64,000 bases of DNA, from positions 1 through 64,000 of the forward strand of contig NZ_QTQI01000025.1 in assembly GCF_003853705.1 (NCBI RefSeq), in the 5' to 3' direction. The notes beneath the pieces were generated by a model that did not search any database, had not been told where the DNA came from, and worked only from the letters and a program-made list of their open reading frames with translations. Each line of letters begins with the position of its first letter. The stretch's first letter is position 1. Positions 34,507 through 43,238 of the stretch are shown piece after piece. The stretch comes from Burkholderia sp. Bp8992. GTDB lineage: Bacteria > Pseudomonadota > Gammaproteobacteria > Burkholderiales > Burkholderiaceae. Position numbers and translations under genes: made by a program.

Positions 34507-34529
34507 AACGGGCGGCCAGGCCGCCCGTT
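34507..34529. terminator. Bidirectional hairpin between DUF3185 and PhyH genes
   Basis: AACGGGCGGCC and GGCCGCCCGTT form an almost complete palindrome with a one-base centre, between two converging genes. The T stretch is short on both sides. Confidence 0.6.
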
Positions 34530-34597
34530 GCTTCATTCGCCGGCGATGCGCCGCATCGCCTGGGCATCGCGGTGTCATCGCGCCGCCCGATTCGCAC

Positions 34598-35371
34598 CTA
34601 GAACTGCACTTCCGGCTTCGACGCCGAACGCGTGCCGGGCACCGGCCGGTTGCTCGCGCCGTGGTACGTGTACACGAGCGAGAATTTCACCTGGTCGGAA
34701 CGGTTCTGCCCGGCCGAATGCAGCGTATTGCTGTGGAAGAACACGACGTCGCCGGTCTGCAGCGACGGGCACGTGGCCGCGTCGATCATCCTGCGGTTCT
34801 CCGGCAGGTCGCTGCGGAAGAACTTCGCGTCGTCGAACGCTTCCGGCCCGAATTCGGCCGTGTGCGAACCCGGCACCAGCCACAGCGCGCCGTTCTCGTT
34901 CGTTTCCGGCCCCAGCGCGAGCCACACCGACACCATGTCCGGGCGCGCGAACGACCAGTAGCGGAAATCGCGATGCCAGCCCGTCAGGCTGCCGTACGCC
35001 GGGTGTTTCGTCATCATGCAGTTGTGATGCGCGCGCGACAGCACGGGCTCTTCACCGAAATATTCGCGCATCCACGCGCCGATTTCAGGTGCGACCGCGC
35101 GCTCGGCGAACGCCGGATCGCGCGAGTACGCATCGAGCAGCCGCCGCACCGTGTGCCCGCCCGGCGCATGCTTCGATTCCGGCGCGCCCGGGTAGCGCAG
35201 GTCGGCCTCGAATTCGATCGGCTCGGCGGCCTCACGCAACTGGCGCTCCGCGATCTGCCTGAGCGTCGCGCACTGCTCTTCGCTGACGAGGCCACGCGCG
35301 ACGACGAAGCCGCGCTCGCGCAATTCCGCGACTTGCGCGCGGATCGATTCCAACTGCAATGGAGACGACAT
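34598..35371 (-). CDS. Phytanoyl-CoA dioxygenase (PhyH) family protein
   Basis: A 257-residue Fe(II)/2-oxoglutarate oxygenase. The iron ligands are the HxD pair in TGWHRDFRYW and a distal His in FFHSNTLHSAG, with a 2-oxoglutarate-binding Arg in QNRSDQVKFS. The N-terminal RERGFVVARGLVSEEQ is the usual PhyH opening. Bacterial members hydroxylate diverse small molecules. The VSVWLALGPETNENGALWLVPGSH stretch is typical of ectoine hydroxylase-like and related enzymes, but the ectoine genes are absent. No neighbour indicates its substrate. Confidence 0.87.
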   Translation of the reverse strand: MSSPLQLESIRAQVAELRERGFVVARGLVSEEQCATLRQIAERQLREAAEPIEFEADLRYPGAPESKHAPGGHTVRRLLDAYSRDPAFAERAVAPEIGAWMREYFGEEPVLSRAHHNCMMTKHPAYGSLTGWHRDFRYWSFARPDMVSVWLALGPETNENGALWLVPGSHTAEFGPEAFDDAKFFRSDLPENRRMIDAATCPSLQTGDVVFFHSNTLHSAGQNRSDQVKFSLVYTYHGASNRPVPGTRSASKPEVQF

Positions 35372-35723
35372 GGGATGCCAGACGATTATTGTGTGAATGT
35401 GACGATTGTAAATCGGCGCCGGATGCCGCGAACAGCACCATTGCCGTACGCAGGGGCATGCCAATCGCGGATTTGATCCGGCTCAAGGGAACTGTTCGCC
35501 GCGGCACCTGCCTCACCGACAGGCGGTATGCGGCACGCGCCTTGTGGCACAAGGGTTTATCGCGACTTTTGCCCGTCATGAATCCCCTGTAGCCTGTCGC
35601 GGCCTGTCAATTCTGGCGGGCGCGGCGCGCAGCGAGTTTCGGTAAGATCCGTTGCGCCATCCGAGGCCGTTCATACCAGTGCGCTCCCAAGGGCGCCATC
35701 CATACAAGCGAAGCATCGTTCAC
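35372..35723. other. Intergenic region upstream of the Arg-rich protein
   Basis: About 350 bases with no supported gene. The section next to the PhyH start is AT-richer and probably carries its promoter. No tRNA or palindrome stands out. Confidence 0.4.
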
Positions 35724-36065
35724 ATGCCATTCCGTCTGACTTCCCGTCTCAGCCGCGCTGCGAAGCGCGTCGTGCCGCCCGCTCCTGCCCGCTCGCTGCG
35801 CCATCACCGCGCCCGCACGCAGGCGCTGGCCGAGCGCGCGCCCGCACACAGCCGGCTGGACGGCATCCGTGCGTGGTTCCACGCATTTTTCTCGATGATG
35901 AGCACGCAGGCGTTCGCCCGCCGTGCCGGCCTGCGCTCGCTGCTGCAGAAGCCGTCGTCGCTGCGCGCGCTTGCGCTGCGCCGTGCGCTCGGCCCGCAGC
36001 GCCGCGTCAACCGCCCGCGCCGGCTGGCGGCCAGCAACGGCTGGTTCGGGTTCGGCGCACGCTGA
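35724..36065 (+). CDS. Possible small Arg-rich basic protein
   Basis: A 113-residue frame, extremely basic (SRLSRAAKRVVPP, RALALRRALGPQRRVNRPRR) with an aromatic helix in the middle (GIRAWFHAFFSMMSTQAF). The family is not recognised. The frame ends 63 bases before a clean intrinsic terminator, which supports a plus-strand transcript here, but Arg-rich frames are common by chance in this GC-rich DNA and no strong ribosome site is visible. It is kept as a candidate only. Confidence 0.4.
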   Translation: MPFRLTSRLSRAAKRVVPPAPARSLRHHRARTQALAERAPAHSRLDGIRAWFHAFFSMMSTQAFARRAGLRSLLQKPSSLRALALRRALGPQRRVNRPRRLAASNGWFGFGAR

Positions 36066-36128
36066 ACCCGCACCGGCGGGCACGGCCCGCGACGATCGCC
36101 GCCGTTGCGCCGCGATCGGAACCCATAA

Positions 36129-36154
36129 AAAAACCCCGGCAAGCCGGGGTTTTT
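36129..36154. terminator. Bidirectional intrinsic terminator downstream of metK
   Basis: An A run, CCCCGGC, a two-base loop, GCCGGGG and a T run. It works for both the minus-strand metK transcript and any plus-strand transcript arriving from the left. Confidence 0.9.
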
Positions 36155-36173
36155 CTTTGCGGGCGAACGACGC

Positions 36174-37361
36174 TTACGCGACGCGTGCCGTCGGCTCGAC
36201 GCCAGCCGCTTCGGCCAGTGCGAGCGCCTTGTCGGTCGCTTCCCACGAGAATTCCGGCTCTTCACGGCCGAAGTGCCCGTAGGCAGCGGTCTTCTCGTAG
36301 ATCGGACGCAGCAGGTCGAGCATCTTGATGATGCCCTTCGGACGCAGGTCGAAATGCTCGCGCACGAGCTTCGTGATCACCGCATCCGACACGCGGCCCG
36401 TGCCGAACGTGTTGACCATCACCGAGGTCGGCTCGGCGACGCCGATCGCGTACGACACCTGGATCAGCGCGCGCGACGCGAGGCCGGCGGCGACGATGTT
36501 CTTCGCGACGTAGCGGCCTGCATACGCAGCCGAACGGTCGACCTTCGACGGATCCTTGCCCGAGAACGCGCCGCCGCCGTGCGGTGCGGCACCGCCGTAC
36601 GTGTCGACGATGATCTTGCGGCCGGTCAGGCCGCAATCGCCCTGCGGGCCGCCGATCACGAACCGGCCGGTCGGGTTCACGAGGAACTTGATGTCGCCCT
36701 TGATCAGGTCGGCCGGCAGCGTCGGCTTGATGATTTCCTCGATCACGGCTTCGCGCAGCGCCGGCAGTTCGATGTCCGGTGCGTGCTGCGTGGACAGCAC
36801 GACGGTGTCGATCGAATCGGGCTTGCCGTCGACGTAGCGGACGGTGACCTGCGACTTCGCGTCCGGGCGCAGCCATTGCAGGCGGCCGTCGCGGCGCAGG
36901 CTGGCCTGACGTTCGACGAGGCGGTGCGACAGGTAGATCGGCAGCGGCATCAGTTCCGGCGTTTCGTCGCACGCATAGCCGAACATCAGGCCCTGGTCGC
37001 CCGCACCTTGGTCGAGGTTGTCGTCGTGTGCACGATCGACGCCCTGTGCGATGTCCGGCGACTGCTTGTCGTACGCGACGAGCACCGCGCAACCCTTGTA
37101 GTCGATGCCGTAGTCGGTGTTGTCGTAGCCGATGCGCTTGATGGTGTCGCGCGCGATCTGGATGTAATCGATGTTGGCCGTCGTGGTGATTTCACCGGCC
37201 AGAACGACGAGACCCGTGTTGCACAGCGTTTCAGCCGCAACGCGGGAATATTTGTCCTGCTCGAGGATGGCGTCGAGAATCGCGTCCGAGATTTGGTCCG
37301 CGACTTTGTCCGGATGGCCTTCGGAGACGGATTCGGACGTGAAGAAATAATCGTTTGCCAC
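36174..37361 (-). CDS. metK: S-adenosylmethionine synthetase
   Basis: A 395-residue enzyme making S-adenosylmethionine from methionine and ATP. Family signatures are present: [18 protein letters not shown] near the N-terminus, [13 protein letters not shown], and [19 protein letters not shown], with the K+/Mg2+ and substrate residues they contain. The start is the GTG before GCAAACGATTATTTC, which gives the usual length and has AGGAG upstream; longer frames to the left are not coding. The product is the ligand of the SAM-II-type riboswitch upstream of metX in this window. The leader of about 260 bases to the divergent acyltransferase gene shows small hairpins but no known SAM aptamer. Confidence 0.97.
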   Translation of the reverse strand: MANDYFFTSESVSEGHPDKVADQISDAILDAILEQDKYSRVAAETLCNTGLVVLAGEITTTANIDYIQIARDTIKRIGYDNTDYGIDYKGCAVLVAYDKQSPDIAQGVDRAHDDNLDQGAGDQGLMFGYACDETPELMPLPIYLSHRLVERQASLRRDGRLQWLRPDAKSQVTVRYVDGKPDSIDTVVLSTQHAPDIELPALREAVIEEIIKPTLPADLIKGDIKFLVNPTGRFVIGGPQGDCGLTGRKIIVDTYGGAAPHGGGAFSGKDPSKVDRSAAYAGRYVAKNIVAAGLASRALIQVSYAIGVAEPTSVMVNTFGTGRVSDAVITKLVREHFDLRPKGIIKMLDLLRPIYEKTAAYGHFGREEPEFSWEATDKALALAEAAGVEPTARVA

Positions 37362-37626
37362 TTTTTCAGGCTCCTGTGTGGTTACGGGTGGTTTCACGTA
37401 GCCAGCTTCGTTGGGCCTGAAGCGGCGACGCTTTAGCGGATTACCAGGACCGGGCAGTGCGTGTGGCACCAGCCGGCTTCGCCCCGCAAGTTGTCAGTTA
37501 ACTCGGCGAAGACCGTATTATAGCGGCTTTCCTGAATTGTCACAGAGCGCCGCCCGTGCTGCATTTTCCGCCGTCTTACCACCCTGTTCGCAACGTGCCG
37601 GCCAGCCTGCCCTACGGAGATTCCGC

Positions 37627-38511
37627 ATGCTAGGCCGCCTCGGCACGCACCTCGCCATCGGCTTGCTGAAGCTGCTCGCGCTGCTGCCGTACGGTCTGAC
37701 CGCACGGTTCGGCGATGGCCTCGGCTGGCTGCTGTATCAGATCCCCAGCCGGCGAAAGCGCATCGTACATACGAATCTGAAACTCTGCTTCCCCGACTGG
37801 AGCGACGAGCGGCGCGAGGAAGTGGCGGGCAAGCATTTCCGCCATGCGATCCGCAGCTACGTCGAGCGCAGCTACCAGTGGTTCGCGTCGGAAGCGGCCT
37901 ACCGCAAGCTGTTTACGATCGAGAGCGAGATCGACCTCACCGATCCGGACATGCCGCCGACCCTCTTGCTCGGGTTCCATTTCGTCGGCATCGAGGCCGG
38001 TTCGATGGCGATCAACCTCGCACTCGACCGTCCGTGCGGCTCGCTCTACACGCCGATGAAGAGCCCGGAAATCGAAGCCGCGGCCAAGGCCGGCCGAAGC
38101 CGCTTCGGCGCGGAACTCGCGAGCCGGGCCGACAGCGCGCGAACCGTGCTGCGCTGGCTGCGCGACCGCAAGCCGGTGATGCTCGGCGCCGACATGGACT
38201 ACGGGCTGCGCAACTCGACGTTCGTGCCCTTCTTCGGCGTGCCGGCCTGCACGCTGACGGCCGTCGGCCGGTTCGCAAAGACGGGCCACGCGCAGGTCGT
38301 GCCGTTCATCGGCGAGGTGCTGCCGAACTACAAGGGCTACCGTCTGAAGGTATTCAAGCCGTGGGATAACTACCCGACCGGCGACGACGATCTCGACGCA
38401 CGGCGGATGAACGCGTTCCTCGAGGAACAGATCCCGCTGATGCCCGAGCAGTACTACTGGGTCCACAAGCGCTTCAAGACGCGCCCGCCCGGCGAGCCGA
38501 GCCTGTACTGA
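37627..38511 (+). CDS. Lipid A biosynthesis acyltransferase, LpxL/HtrB family
   Basis: A 294-residue inner-membrane enzyme adding a secondary acyl chain to lipid A. An N-terminal hydrophobic anchor (about 6-22) is followed by the family's RRKRIVHTNLKLCFPDWS. The HX4E catalytic motif lies in LLLGFHFVGIEAG. Later blocks are LGADMDYGLRNSTFVPFFGVPACT and the terminal EQYYWVHKRFKTRP. GGAG precedes the ATG. It is divergent from metK. Whether it acts as LpxL or LpxM cannot be told by eye. Confidence 0.9.
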   Translation: MLGRLGTHLAIGLLKLLALLPYGLTARFGDGLGWLLYQIPSRRKRIVHTNLKLCFPDWSDERREEVAGKHFRHAIRSYVERSYQWFASEAAYRKLFTIESEIDLTDPDMPPTLLLGFHFVGIEAGSMAINLALDRPCGSLYTPMKSPEIEAAAKAGRSRFGAELASRADSARTVLRWLRDRKPVMLGADMDYGLRNSTFVPFFGVPACTLTAVGRFAKTGHAQVVPFIGEVLPNYKGYRLKVFKPWDNYPTGDDDLDARRMNAFLEEQIPLMPEQYYWVHKRFKTRPPGEPSLY

Positions 38512-38541
38512 CCCTGCCGCGCGGCATGCGCAGGCGCGCCG

Positions 38542-38844
38542 TCAAGTGCGCGCCTGCGCTCTCGCCACCTTGGGTGCGCCCTTTGCGCGCGCCCGCCACA
38601 GATCGTGGGCCGACTGCTGCGCGAGCCACAGATCGGCCCTTCCCCCGCTTTCCTCGCCGAGCCACGCTTCGAGGCGCAGCGCCATTTCCGGCGAGATGCC
38701 GGCATGGCCGTGCAGGATCCGCGACAGCGCGGCACGTGTCACGCCGAGCTGCGACGCGGCCTCGGTGACAGTCAGGCCGAGCGCCGGCAGCACGTCGTCG
38801 CGCAGCGTTTCGCCCGGGTGGGGCGGATTGAAGATGCGGGTCAT
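38542..38844 (-). CDS. HigA/VapI-family antitoxin-like transcriptional repressor (orphan)
   Basis: A 100-residue XRE-type DNA-binding protein. It starts [20 protein letters not shown], the hallmark of HigA-family antitoxins, followed by the helix-turn-helix [27 protein letters not shown] and ALRLEAWLG. No higB toxin lies on either side: the acyltransferase gene is tail to tail on one side and about 350 bases to dapF on the other hold no RelE/HigB-like frame. It has its own promoter with a perfect operator-like palindrome over the -10, which implies autorepression. The C-terminus is extended by about 20 basic residues. Confidence 0.85.
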   Translation of the reverse strand: MTRIFNPPHPGETLRDDVLPALGLTVTEAASQLGVTRAALSRILHGHAGISPEMALRLEAWLGEESGGRADLWLAQQSAHDLWRARAKGAPKVARAQART

Positions 38845-38894
38845 GGCTTGAATCATTTCAGTAGCAGTGAGCGCGAAACCGGTGGCATCGGCCG

Positions 38895-38935
38895 CGTATA
38901 GCCGCACTATACGGATTCCCGGATCGAGACTTCAA
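38895..38935 (-). promoter_or_regulatory. Promoter and HigA operator of the antitoxin gene
   Basis: On the minus strand there is TTGAAG, 18 bases, TATAGT, a good sigma-70 promoter. The -10 lies inside a perfect inverted repeat CGTATAG-TGCGG-CTATACG (38895-38913). HigA proteins bind such dyads as dimers, so the antitoxin-like protein probably represses itself here. Confidence 0.75.
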
Positions 38936-39190
38936 TTTGACGGGTACGAAATGCACGCCGCGTGCATTCCGCTTCTCCGTTGCCTCGGCGCCGCCACGCC
39001 GCGCCCCGCCCATCTGCCCCCTCTCATTCGCGCGCCCAGCGGACACCCCGCCCCGCCCGCGCAGGACGCCCCAGTCGGCTGCATGTATCATTTGCGGTTG
39101 AGATCTGCACGACGAACGAAGCCGCCCGGCATGGCCGCCGGCCGTTCGCACCGTGCCGACCGCCTTGTTCGCCATGGAATTCCGGACCCA

Positions 39191-40060
39191 GTGAAACTCT
39201 CGTTCACCAAGATGCACGGCGCGGGCAACGACTTCGTCGTGCTCGACGGCTATTCGCGCGCGTTGCCGCCGCTCACCGAAGCGCAGGTGCGCGCACTCGC
39301 CAACCGTCACTTCGGCATCGGCGCCGACCAGTTGCTGCTCGTCGAGAAACCGACCGTCGACGGTGCGGATTTCAAGTACCGGATCTTCAATTGCGACGGC
39401 GGCGAGGTCGAACACTGCGGCAACGGCGCGCGCTGCTTCGTGAAGTTCGTCAGCGACCGCGGCCTGACCGACAAGCGCAGCGTGCGCGTGCAGGTCATGA
39501 AGGGCCTGATCACGCTGACGCTGCAGGACAACGGTGAAGTCGTCGTCGACATGGGCGCGCCTGTGTTCGCGCCGGCGCAGGTGCCGTTCGACGCGTCGGG
39601 CCTCGACGGCCGCCACGAAGGCCGCGACACGCTGTGGCCGCTCGACGCCGGCGGCGCGACGCGCTGGATCTCGACGGTGTCGATGGGCAACCCGCACGCG
39701 GTGCAGGTCGTCGACGATGTCGAGGCGTACCCGGTGCTGGAAGAAGGCCCGCTGATCGAGCGCCATGCGCGCTTCCCGCAGCGCGTGAACGCCGGCTTCA
39801 TGCAGATCGTGTCGCGCAACGAAGTGAAGCTGCGCGTGTACGAACGCGGCGCGGGCGAGACGCTCGCGTGCGGCACCGGCGCGTGCGCGGCGGTCGCGGC
39901 CGGCATCCGGCGCGGCCTGCTCGATTCGCCCGTGACCGTGCACACCCACGGCGGCACGCTGACGATCGGCTGGGACGGCGCGCGCGACGAAGCCGCCGCG
40001 CTGATGATGGCCGGCCCCGCCGCGACCGTGTTCGAAGGTGAGATCGACCTGAACGCCTGA
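39191..40060 (+). CDS. dapF: Diaminopimelate epimerase
   Basis: A 289-residue enzyme converting LL- to meso-diaminopimelate for lysine and peptidoglycan. [16 protein letters not shown] opens the protein. The two catalytic Cys are in [16 protein letters not shown] and [13 protein letters not shown], both intact. The start is a GTG followed by KLSFTKMHG, the normal N-terminus. It heads a likely operon with the DUF484 gene, xerC and rlmI, the usual dapF-DUF484-xerC order. Confidence 0.97.
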   Translation: MKLSFTKMHGAGNDFVVLDGYSRALPPLTEAQVRALANRHFGIGADQLLLVEKPTVDGADFKYRIFNCDGGEVEHCGNGARCFVKFVSDRGLTDKRSVRVQVMKGLITLTLQDNGEVVVDMGAPVFAPAQVPFDASGLDGRHEGRDTLWPLDAGGATRWISTVSMGNPHAVQVVDDVEAYPVLEEGPLIERHARFPQRVNAGFMQIVSRNEVKLRVYERGAGETLACGTGACAAVAAGIRRGLLDSPVTVHTHGGTLTIGWDGARDEAAALMMAGPAATVFEGEIDLNA

Positions 40061-40097
40061 CCCTGCAACGTCCTTGATAACTGAACGCGCCAGCCAC

Positions 40098-40823
40098 ATG
40101 AACGATCGCGAAGTCGCCGACTACCTGCTCGCCAATCCCGAATTCTTCGCGCAGCACGCCGAACTGCTCGCGACGATCCGTCTCGCGAACCCGCACGGCA
40201 AGGCCGCGATCTCGCTGCAGGAGCGGCAGATGGAGATGCTGCGCGACAAGAACAAGCATCTCGAGCGCCGGCTCGCCGAGCTCGTGCGCTACGGCCACGA
40301 GAACGACAGCCTGTCCGCGAAGTTCAGCCGCTGGACCGCACGCGTGATCGCGGAGCGTGATCCGTACGCGCTGCCGCGCACGATCGCCGACGGCATCGCC
40401 GACGTGTTCGACGTGCCGCAGACGGCGCTGCGCGTGTGGGATGTCGCCGACACCTATGCGCAAGCCGACTTCGCGCGCCAGGTCGGCGAGGAAGTGCGCC
40501 TGTTCACGAACGGGCTGTCGACGCCGTACTGCGGCGCGAACACGGGCTTCGAAGCCGCGCAATGGCTCGCGCCCGCGCTCGCCGCGCCGGCCGCGAATGC
40601 GGCGGAAGGCGCCGAAGCCGCACCGGCCGGCGACGGCTCGGCCACGTCGGTCGCGCTGCTCGCGCTGCGCACGCCGCTCGGCGGCACCGATGCGCCCGCG
40701 TTCGGCCTGCTCGTGCTCGGCTCGCCCGATCCGCGCCGCTTCCACGACGGAATGGCCACCGACTTCCTCGCGCAGATCGCGACGCTCGCGAGCGCCGCGC
40801 TCACGCGCCTGCTGCCGCACTGA
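40098..40823 (+). CDS. DUF484 family protein
   Basis: A 241-residue GAF-like cytoplasmic protein. The DUF484 opening is REVADYLLANPEFFAQHAELLA, then GKAAISLQERQMEMLRDKN and a coiled stretch. The C-terminal GAF part has FGLLVLGSPDPRRFHDGMATDFL. Function is unknown, although the gene almost always sits between dapF and xerC in proteobacteria, as here. A low-complexity Ala insert (about residues 165-190) is unlike most members. It begins 37 bases after dapF and ends 13 bases before xerC. Confidence 0.93.
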   Translation: MNDREVADYLLANPEFFAQHAELLATIRLANPHGKAAISLQERQMEMLRDKNKHLERRLAELVRYGHENDSLSAKFSRWTARVIAERDPYALPRTIADGIADVFDVPQTALRVWDVADTYAQADFARQVGEEVRLFTNGLSTPYCGANTGFEAAQWLAPALAAPAANAAEGAEAAPAGDGSATSVALLALRTPLGGTDAPAFGLLVLGSPDPRRFHDGMATDFLAQIATLASAALTRLLPH

Positions 40824-40836
40824 TCCGCCGCACGCG

Positions 40837-41757
40837 ATGACCGACGATCCGATCGCCGCCTACCTGTCGAACCTGAAACACGTCAGGCAGCTGTCGGAAC
40901 ACACGCTGCGCGCGTACACGCACGAACTCGACGAGCTGAAGAAGCTCGCGTCCGGCCGGCCGCTCGAGGCATTGACGGCCGCCGACATGCGCGGTGCGGT
41001 CGCGCGCGCGCATGCGGGCGGGCTGTCCGCGCGGTCGATCTCGCACCGTCTGTCGGCATGGCGCGCGTTCTACCGCTGGCTCGCGCAGCGCATCGAGATG
41101 CCCGCGAACCCGGTGGCCGCGGTGCGCGCGCCGAAACGCCCGAAGACCTTGCCGAAGGCGCTGTCGGTCGACGACGCGTCCGCGCTGATGGACGCGCCGC
41201 TCGCCGGCACGACCGAAGGCATTCGCGATCACGCGATCCTCGAGCTGTTCTATTCGTCGGGGCTGCGCCTCGCCGAGCTGATCGGGCTCGACGTGATGTA
41301 CACGCAGGCCGACGGCTACCGTTCGACCGGCTGGCTCGATCTCGCCGAAGCCGAAGTCACCGTGCGCGGCAAGGGCAACAAGGAACGCAAGGTGCCGGTC
41401 GGCCGCAAGGCGATCGACGCGCTGAACGCGTGGCTCGCGGTGCGCGGCGAATTCGTGAAGCACGACCCGCATCCGCTGTTCGTATCGGTGCGCGGCAACC
41501 GGATGTCGCCGGGCGTCGTGCGCGAGCGCGTGAAGCGCGCGGCGCTCACCGCGGGCATCCCCGCCAACGTCCATCCGCACGTGCTCCGCCACTCGTTCGC
41601 GACGCACGTGCTGCAGTCGAGCGGCGACCTGCGCGCGGTGCAGGAACTGCTCGGCCACGCGAGCGTCGCCGCGACGCAGGTCTATACGTCGCTCGACTTC
41701 CAGCATCTCGCGAAGATTTACGACAGCGCGCATCCGCGTGCGAAGAAGCGCGACTGA
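40837..41757 (+). CDS. xerC: Tyrosine recombinase XerC
   Basis: A 306-residue site-specific recombinase that resolves chromosome dimers with XerD at dif. Catalytic residues are visible in order: Arg in SSGLRLAELIGLD, Lys in GKGNKERKVP, the HxxR box HVLRHSFATH, His in LGHASVAATQ and the nucleophile Tyr in VYTSLDFQ. The N-terminal SAM-like core-binding domain (SEHTLRAYTHELDEL) is typical. Its place after dapF and DUF484 supports XerC over XerD. Confidence 0.95.
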   Translation: MTDDPIAAYLSNLKHVRQLSEHTLRAYTHELDELKKLASGRPLEALTAADMRGAVARAHAGGLSARSISHRLSAWRAFYRWLAQRIEMPANPVAAVRAPKRPKTLPKALSVDDASALMDAPLAGTTEGIRDHAILELFYSSGLRLAELIGLDVMYTQADGYRSTGWLDLAEAEVTVRGKGNKERKVPVGRKAIDALNAWLAVRGEFVKHDPHPLFVSVRGNRMSPGVVRERVKRAALTAGIPANVHPHVLRHSFATHVLQSSGDLRAVQELLGHASVAATQVYTSLDFQHLAKIYDSAHPRAKKRD

Positions 41758-41833
41758 CGCACTTCCCGTGTTACCCGCCGCGCCCGGCGACCGATCGCGG
41801 TCGGCTTCCGTCGCGGCTCATTTCGATCTCATC

Positions 41834-43048
41834 ATGCAAACCGTCACCCTCAAGCCGTCCAAGGAAAAATCGCTGCTGCGCCGCCATCCGTGGGTCTACG
41901 CGAATGCGATCGACCGCGTCGACGGCAAGCCCGCGCCCGGCGCGACCGTGCTCGTGCGTGCGCACGACGGCCGCTTCCTCGCGCGCGGCGCGTACAGCCC
42001 GCAGTCGCAGATCCGCGTGCGCGTGTGGAGCTTCGACGAGCACGAGCCGATCGACCACGCGTTCTTCAAGCGCCGCGTGCAGCGCGCGGTCGCGCACCGC
42101 ACGACGATGGTGTCGGGCACGGGCGCGGTGCGGCTCGTGTTCGGCGAAGCCGACGGGCTTCCGGGCCTGATCGTCGACTACTACGTCGCGGACACCGCCG
42201 AAGCCGGCGCGGCGCCGCGCGGCCAGCTCGTCTGCCAGTTCATGGCCGCGGGCGTCGAAGCGTGGAAGGACGCGATCGTCGCGGCGCTCTCCGGCGCGAC
42301 GGGCTGCCCGAACGTGTACGAGCGCTCGGACGTGTCGATCCGCGACAAGGAAGGGCTCGAACAGACGACCGGCGTGCTGGCCGGCGACGCGCCGCCCGCG
42401 ACGCTGATCTCGAGCGAAAACGGCGTGCGCTATCACGTCGACGTGCCGAACGGCCACAAGACGGGCTTCTACGTCGACCAGCGCGACAACCGCGCGCTGG
42501 TCGCGCAGTACGCGGCCGACCGCGACGTGCTGAACTGCTTCTGCTACACGGGCGGCTTCTCGCTCGCGGCGCTCAAGGGCGGCGCGAAACGCGTCGTGTC
42601 GATCGACTCGTCGGGCGATGCGCTCGCGCTCGCGCAGCAGAACGTCGTCGCCAACGGCTTCGACGCCGAACGCGCGACCTGGCTCGACGCCGATGCGTTC
42701 AAGACGCTGCGCCGCCTCGTCGACGAAGGCGAGCGTTTCGACCTGATCGTGCTCGATCCGCCGAAGTTCGCGCCGACCCGCGACAGCGTCGACCGGGCGG
42801 CGCGCGCGTACAAGGACATCAACCTGAGCGGCTTCAAGCTGCTGCGCCCGGGCGGCCTGCTGTTCACGTACTCGTGCTCGGGTGCGATCGACATGGACCT
42901 GTTCCAGAAGATCGTCGCGGGCGCGGCCGCCGACGCGAAGGTCGACGCGCGCATCCTGAAGCGGCTCGGCGCGGGCGTCGATCACCCGCTGCTCGCCGCG
43001 TTCCCGGAAGGCGAATATCTGAAGGGCCTGCTGTTGCAAATCGTCTGA
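41834..43048 (+). CDS. rlmI: 23S rRNA (cytosine-C5)-methyltransferase, RlmI family
   Basis: A 404-residue SAM-dependent methyltransferase. The N-terminal PUA domain has LKPSKEKSLLRRHPWVYANAI, and the Rossmann domain has LNCFCYTGGFSLAAL (SAM site), then IVLDPPKFAPTRDS. The catalytic Cys is in FTYSCSGAIDMDLF. In E. coli RlmI methylates C1962 of 23S rRNA. The start is the ATG of MQTVTLKPSK, which is the usual family N-terminus. About 75 bases separate it from xerC. Confidence 0.92.
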   Translation: MQTVTLKPSKEKSLLRRHPWVYANAIDRVDGKPAPGATVLVRAHDGRFLARGAYSPQSQIRVRVWSFDEHEPIDHAFFKRRVQRAVAHRTTMVSGTGAVRLVFGEADGLPGLIVDYYVADTAEAGAAPRGQLVCQFMAAGVEAWKDAIVAALSGATGCPNVYERSDVSIRDKEGLEQTTGVLAGDAPPATLISSENGVRYHVDVPNGHKTGFYVDQRDNRALVAQYAADRDVLNCFCYTGGFSLAALKGGAKRVVSIDSSGDALALAQQNVVANGFDAERATWLDADAFKTLRRLVDEGERFDLIVLDPPKFAPTRDSVDRAARAYKDINLSGFKLLRPGGLLFTYSCSGAIDMDLFQKIVAGAAADAKVDARILKRLGAGVDHPLLAAFPEGEYLKGLLLQIV

Positions 43049-43238
43049 TCGCCCCGATCTACGCGCGTAACCGTCCGCCGGCCGCCCGGCGGATCAGCGC
43101 TTTCGCCTGTCGTTCGGACGACGGGCGAGGGCTTGACAGGTATGTTTCAATGGATGGTTGTGCGCCCCGGCTGGCAAAGCCCCGGGCGCGACGCACATCC
43201 TGGTTTTGACCCCGATTCACGAACCACAGGCGACCGAC

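Noticed and set aside
37362-37626. Possible SAM or SAH riboswitch in the metK leader
   Set aside because: Small hairpins are present, but none of the conserved elements of SAM-I, SAM-II or SAH aptamers that I know were found.
38845-39190. Possible higB toxin gene next to the HigA-like gene
   Set aside because: No frame of about 90 residues with RelE/HigB-like features exists on the strand and side where higB would be. The interval is taken up by the promoter-operator and the dapF leader.
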